From assembly GCA_034698045.1 (NCBI GenBank), contig JAQGAU010000352.1:1-30385 (forward strand): a stretch of 30,385 nt of DNA. Reading direction: 5' to 3'. The notes beneath the pieces are model-generated. The model saw only the letters and a list, made by a program, of their open reading frames with translations, had not been told where the DNA came from and did not search any database. Source of the DNA: Paramacrobiotus richtersi (lineage: Eukaryota; Tardigrada; Eutardigrada; Parachela; Macrobiotidae). Both the position numbers and the translations under genes were made by a program. Each line of letters begins with the position of its first letter. Within the stretch, counting starts at the first letter, position 1. Positions 28,167 to 30,385 of the stretch are shown in pieces.

Positions 28167-28628
28167 CTACAGTTCTTGCTCACGCTGCTCTGCAAACTTT
28201 CGGTTCTTATACTCCACAAGTTGCCGCTTGATCCACATTGTCATCTCCTTGATATCCCTTGCCCCGTCATAACGCACCTCTTTCTTATCCCTTCCCGGTG
28301 GAAAGTAGATGAGCGTCGGGTGTCCCCGGACTTTAAACTTGTCAGCGAACTCCTTTGTTCCACCCACGGCATCGTACGCTCCAAACCTGACTTTCCGGTG
28401 GAACGTGTTGGCCACCTTGGCGAAGGTGGGCGCGAGGTGCTTACAGTGACCGCTCCAGGGGGCGAAAAAGTGTATCATCCAGGGGGCCGGGTCGTTGAGA
28501 ACTTTTGACGCGAAGTTGGCGTCGTTGAGGGTGATGACGTCCGGCCCTTCGCCTGGGCGAATTGTCCCTGGGTTGGCCGCGTTGGATTGAGCCAAGAGAG
28601 TGATTAGGAGAAAGAGAAGCAGTGCCAT
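28167..28628 (-). CDS. PDI/thioredoxin-like ER protein with an SxxC active site, 153 residues
   Basis: The minus-strand frame is open from 28847, but ATG 28628 is the better start because a signal peptide follows at once (MALLLFLLITLLAQSNA). One thioredoxin fold follows: VITLNDANF, then WMIHFFAPWSGHCKHLAPTF (residues 50-69), then GAYDAVGGTKEFADKFKVRG and HPTLIYFPPG with the cis-proline near residue 104. The usual WCGHCK of PDI is WSGHCK here: Ser 59 replaces the attacking Cys while Cys 62 remains. Such a site cannot carry out normal dithiol exchange but could hold a mixed disulfide or act as a chaperone. The protein ends EQREQEL; the last four residues are only loosely like a KDEL-type ER signal. 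No introns are seen. Gene family clear; enzyme role doubtful. Confidence 0.8.
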   Translation of the reverse strand: MALLLFLLITLLAQSNAANPGTIRPGEGPDVITLNDANFASKVLNDPAPWMIHFFAPWSGHCKHLAPTFAKVANTFHRKVRFGAYDAVGGTKEFADKFKVRGHPTLIYFPPGRDKKEVRYDGARDIKEMTMWIKRQLVEYKNRKFAEQREQEL

Positions 28629-29007
28629 GTTTTTTATGCAAACTGCCTGTTTACAGAGTTTATGAGTCTGAAGATTTGTCCGTTTGCTAGAAGTGGTAGA
28701 CTTTGCGCTATACAATTGCATAGGGCCACGGTTCCTGTAAATAGCAGTCTGCACTAGTTGCAAATATCCCGTAGAGTGTAGAATATGTGTTATCGGCAAA
28801 CCGGCTCGTGTACCTTGCCGGCTTATCGCTGCTTGTACCGATATCAAATGTTATGACACAAATACTTGATGTATTTATTCAGTAATTCACTGTACTCTAT
28901 ACATGTACAGTATCTCGTTCATACTATCACGATAACACCAGGCTGAAATTTTCTGTTTAGTAGCACTGTTGGCTTGATGTTACTGCGGTGATGCACATTG
29001 CTCGTAT
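28629..29007. other. 5' flank of the PDI-like gene
   Basis: The upstream in-frame extension to 28847 has no hydrophobic or domain character and is taken as untranslated. Nothing else recognised. Confidence 0.4.
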
Positions 29008-29066
29008 GTAACCGCTAAAACCGTCCGGACGGAAAACCTGTCCGTCCGGACGGTTTTAGCGGTTAC
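29008..29066. repeat. Perfect 25-bp inverted repeat with 9-base loop
   Basis: Bases 29008-29032 are exactly complementary to 29042-29066. The arm includes CCGTCCGGACGG, itself a palindrome, so the region can fold in two ways. The flanks resemble each other (CTCGTATG and CTCGCATG). A MITE remnant or a foldback insertion is likely; a structured transcript is possible. Confidence 0.85.
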
Positions 29067-30252
29067 ACTCGCATGATGCCGATTGCCGGTACACATTGAG
29101 TGACTGCGGGAAACACCTTAATAATAGCAGCCGCTCTCACACTCCGACGATATGTTGGGACTTCGGAGAGCCCTAAAGTTCTGTTTCATTATTCACGCAT
29201 GTAAAACCATGCACAGTTACTGCACACACTAGCAAACGAAACAGTCTTTTACCAGATAAACAACAGCAAGCGAGACCAGCAACTGTGTGAGTACACGAAG
29301 ACTATGCCATTATAACATACACGCAGACCCGTGTCAGGTCGCCTGTGCCCTCTGCTTACATCTTTTGTCTGGCTTGCTGCATGATGTAATGCATGTTTTA
29401 CCGTCTGATATCTTGCACCTGTACTTTCCTTACGCACCGAACAGGTCAACAGAACTGCCGCGTCTGGCTTTTCCCGATCGTTCCTGATGGTCTAGATAGT
29501 CCAACTTCCGGTTCGTGTCCGAGTTGAAACCTGACTGAGAAGTTGAATTTCCGATATGGATCGCATAGCTGCATCCCTCGACGAGGCAAAGTGGCAAACG
29601 GATTTTTCCGTTTCGCGTGCATTATATTGAGTATTTTGTACGTCATAAGCCAATAACCAACAATCGTTATGTTTCGTCCATCAATTATGCAGACGGTGCT
29701 TCAACTGCGCTAATTTTGTCGGTTTCTCTTGTGATAATCGGCCGAAGCGAAGCGCTGGTTCTCTGCTTCGAAAAAGGATTTTTGCGTGTTGTATATCTGC
29801 CAGTGTCTGTCGATATATGCTTGGTAAGGACGTCGTTCATAATGTTAATAACTATGAATATGCTATATAGTCATAATGGAATATAGTATTTTGTAGCGCA
29901 GACCAGCGATGTTCTGTTGCTTGAGTTTCCCAGTGTGCGACTCGACTGCACAAGACCTGGTCTAGATTATTGTGGGACGCAGATGTTTTAACAGTCAATG
30001 TTTTAGAAAGCGTAGATGTTCTTCTGCGCCAGCAATGTCATTGTGAAAGGAATAATTGCAAGATTATTTCAGTATCGCAATCACAGACTTTACTTCAAAG
30101 GCATGAAGACAGACTTGCAGTCTTTTGAATTCGCCGGTAGACATTACTTTGTTCAGAGTATAGTTCAGCATCCTGTTGGTTGAGTTATTCCAGGTTGATA
30201 AAGCTTTAACATGATCTGGAGTGTATGTAATGCTAATACACTTCCGTTATAG
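29067..30252. other. Intergenic, nothing firm
   Basis: Short frames on both strands, none with a domain, a signal or matching splice phases. A frame near 29905-29985 (SDVLLLEFPSVRLDCTRPG) has an Ig-like Cys flavour but is too short to call. Confidence 0.35.
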
Positions 30253-30385
30253 GTTTCCCCGCACGATCGTAACGTATCCGGTATGATGCAGGTGAGCGCC
30301 AGCCATCTCTACTGGGACACATGTGTCCTTGAAACTAACCCACCCATCCACTGCTCATTTGCCAGCGCGATCTCTGACACATACC
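30253..30385 (+). CDS. Possible partial exon running off the right edge
   Basis: After an ACTTCCGTTATAG acceptor, 44 codons are open to the end of the window, including MMQVSASHLYWDTCVLETN and two later cysteines (HCSF). The in-frame ATG pair at 30286-30291 could also be a start. Too short to identify, and a second possible donor (CAG|GTGAGC at 30294) could end the exon early. Confidence 0.35.

Noticed and set aside
1-30385. CRISPR array, tRNA or rRNA genes, bacterial operon
   Set aside because: No regular direct repeats with unique spacers, no cloverleaf with tRNA consensus boxes, and gene structure is clearly intron-bearing eukaryotic.

Overview
The window looks like nuclear DNA of a small-genome invertebrate. 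Spliceosomal introns are everywhere and short (37 to 158 bp, mostly 55 to 90, with GT...AG ends). AATAAA signals lie downstream of several genes, and the recognisable families are animal ones: glycine N-acyltransferase-like, alpha-tubulin N-acetyltransferase, CD20/MS4A-like four-pass membrane protein, thyroglobulin type-1-like secreted proteins, immunoglobulin-domain proteins and a PDI/thioredoxin-like ER protein. A tardigrade is my guess from general style, but nothing in the sequence proves it. Nothing suggests a bacterium, virus or organelle.

Layout. 0.6-1.4 kb (+): two-domain Ig-like exon. 2.4-3.3 kb (+): unrecognised three-exon membrane protein. 3.77-3.85 kb: multi-hairpin structured element. 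4.4-4.9 kb (+): two-exon basic protein with two CxxC knuckles. 5.1-6.7 kb (-): 5'-truncated but open non-LTR reverse transcriptase. 6.9-7.4 kb (+): unrecognised 103-residue three-exon gene. 7.6-7.9 kb: likely retroelement 3' end. 8.5-9.8 kb (-): CD20/MS4A-like gene. 10.4-15.1 kb: repeat-rich stretch holding a fold-back element with an internal RT relic, a second RT relic of the R2-like endonuclease type, a minisatellite, and scrambled copies of a local duplication. 15.3-16.7 kb (-): GLYAT-like gene with six proposed exons. 17.3-19.7 kb: truncated third Ig copy and another copy of the scrambled duplication. 20.0-20.8 kb (-): second Ig gene, inverted relative to the first. 22.7-23.4 kb: possible kinase relic. 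24.1-24.8 kb (+): alpha-tubulin acetyltransferase. 25.6-26.0 and 27.0-27.5 kb (+): two thyroglobulin-1-like secreted proteins with a decayed tubulin-acetyltransferase 3' end between them. 28.2-28.6 kb (-): PDI-like protein. 29.0 kb: perfect 25-bp hairpin. 30.25 kb to the edge: possible partial exon.

How it fits together. The genes do not form one pathway. The strongest structural theme is local duplication: Ig genes in three copies, a tandem unit of acetyltransferase plus thyroglobulin-1 gene whose second acetyltransferase has decayed, and a scrambled exon cluster. A second theme is loss of a diagnostic cysteine in recognisable folds: one disulfide pair in the thyroglobulin-1 domains, the first active-site cysteine in the PDI-like protein, and the usual Cys of tubulin acetyltransferase. 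Exon models were built by hand from reading frame, splice-site shape and phase agreement. No transcripts or database searches were available.
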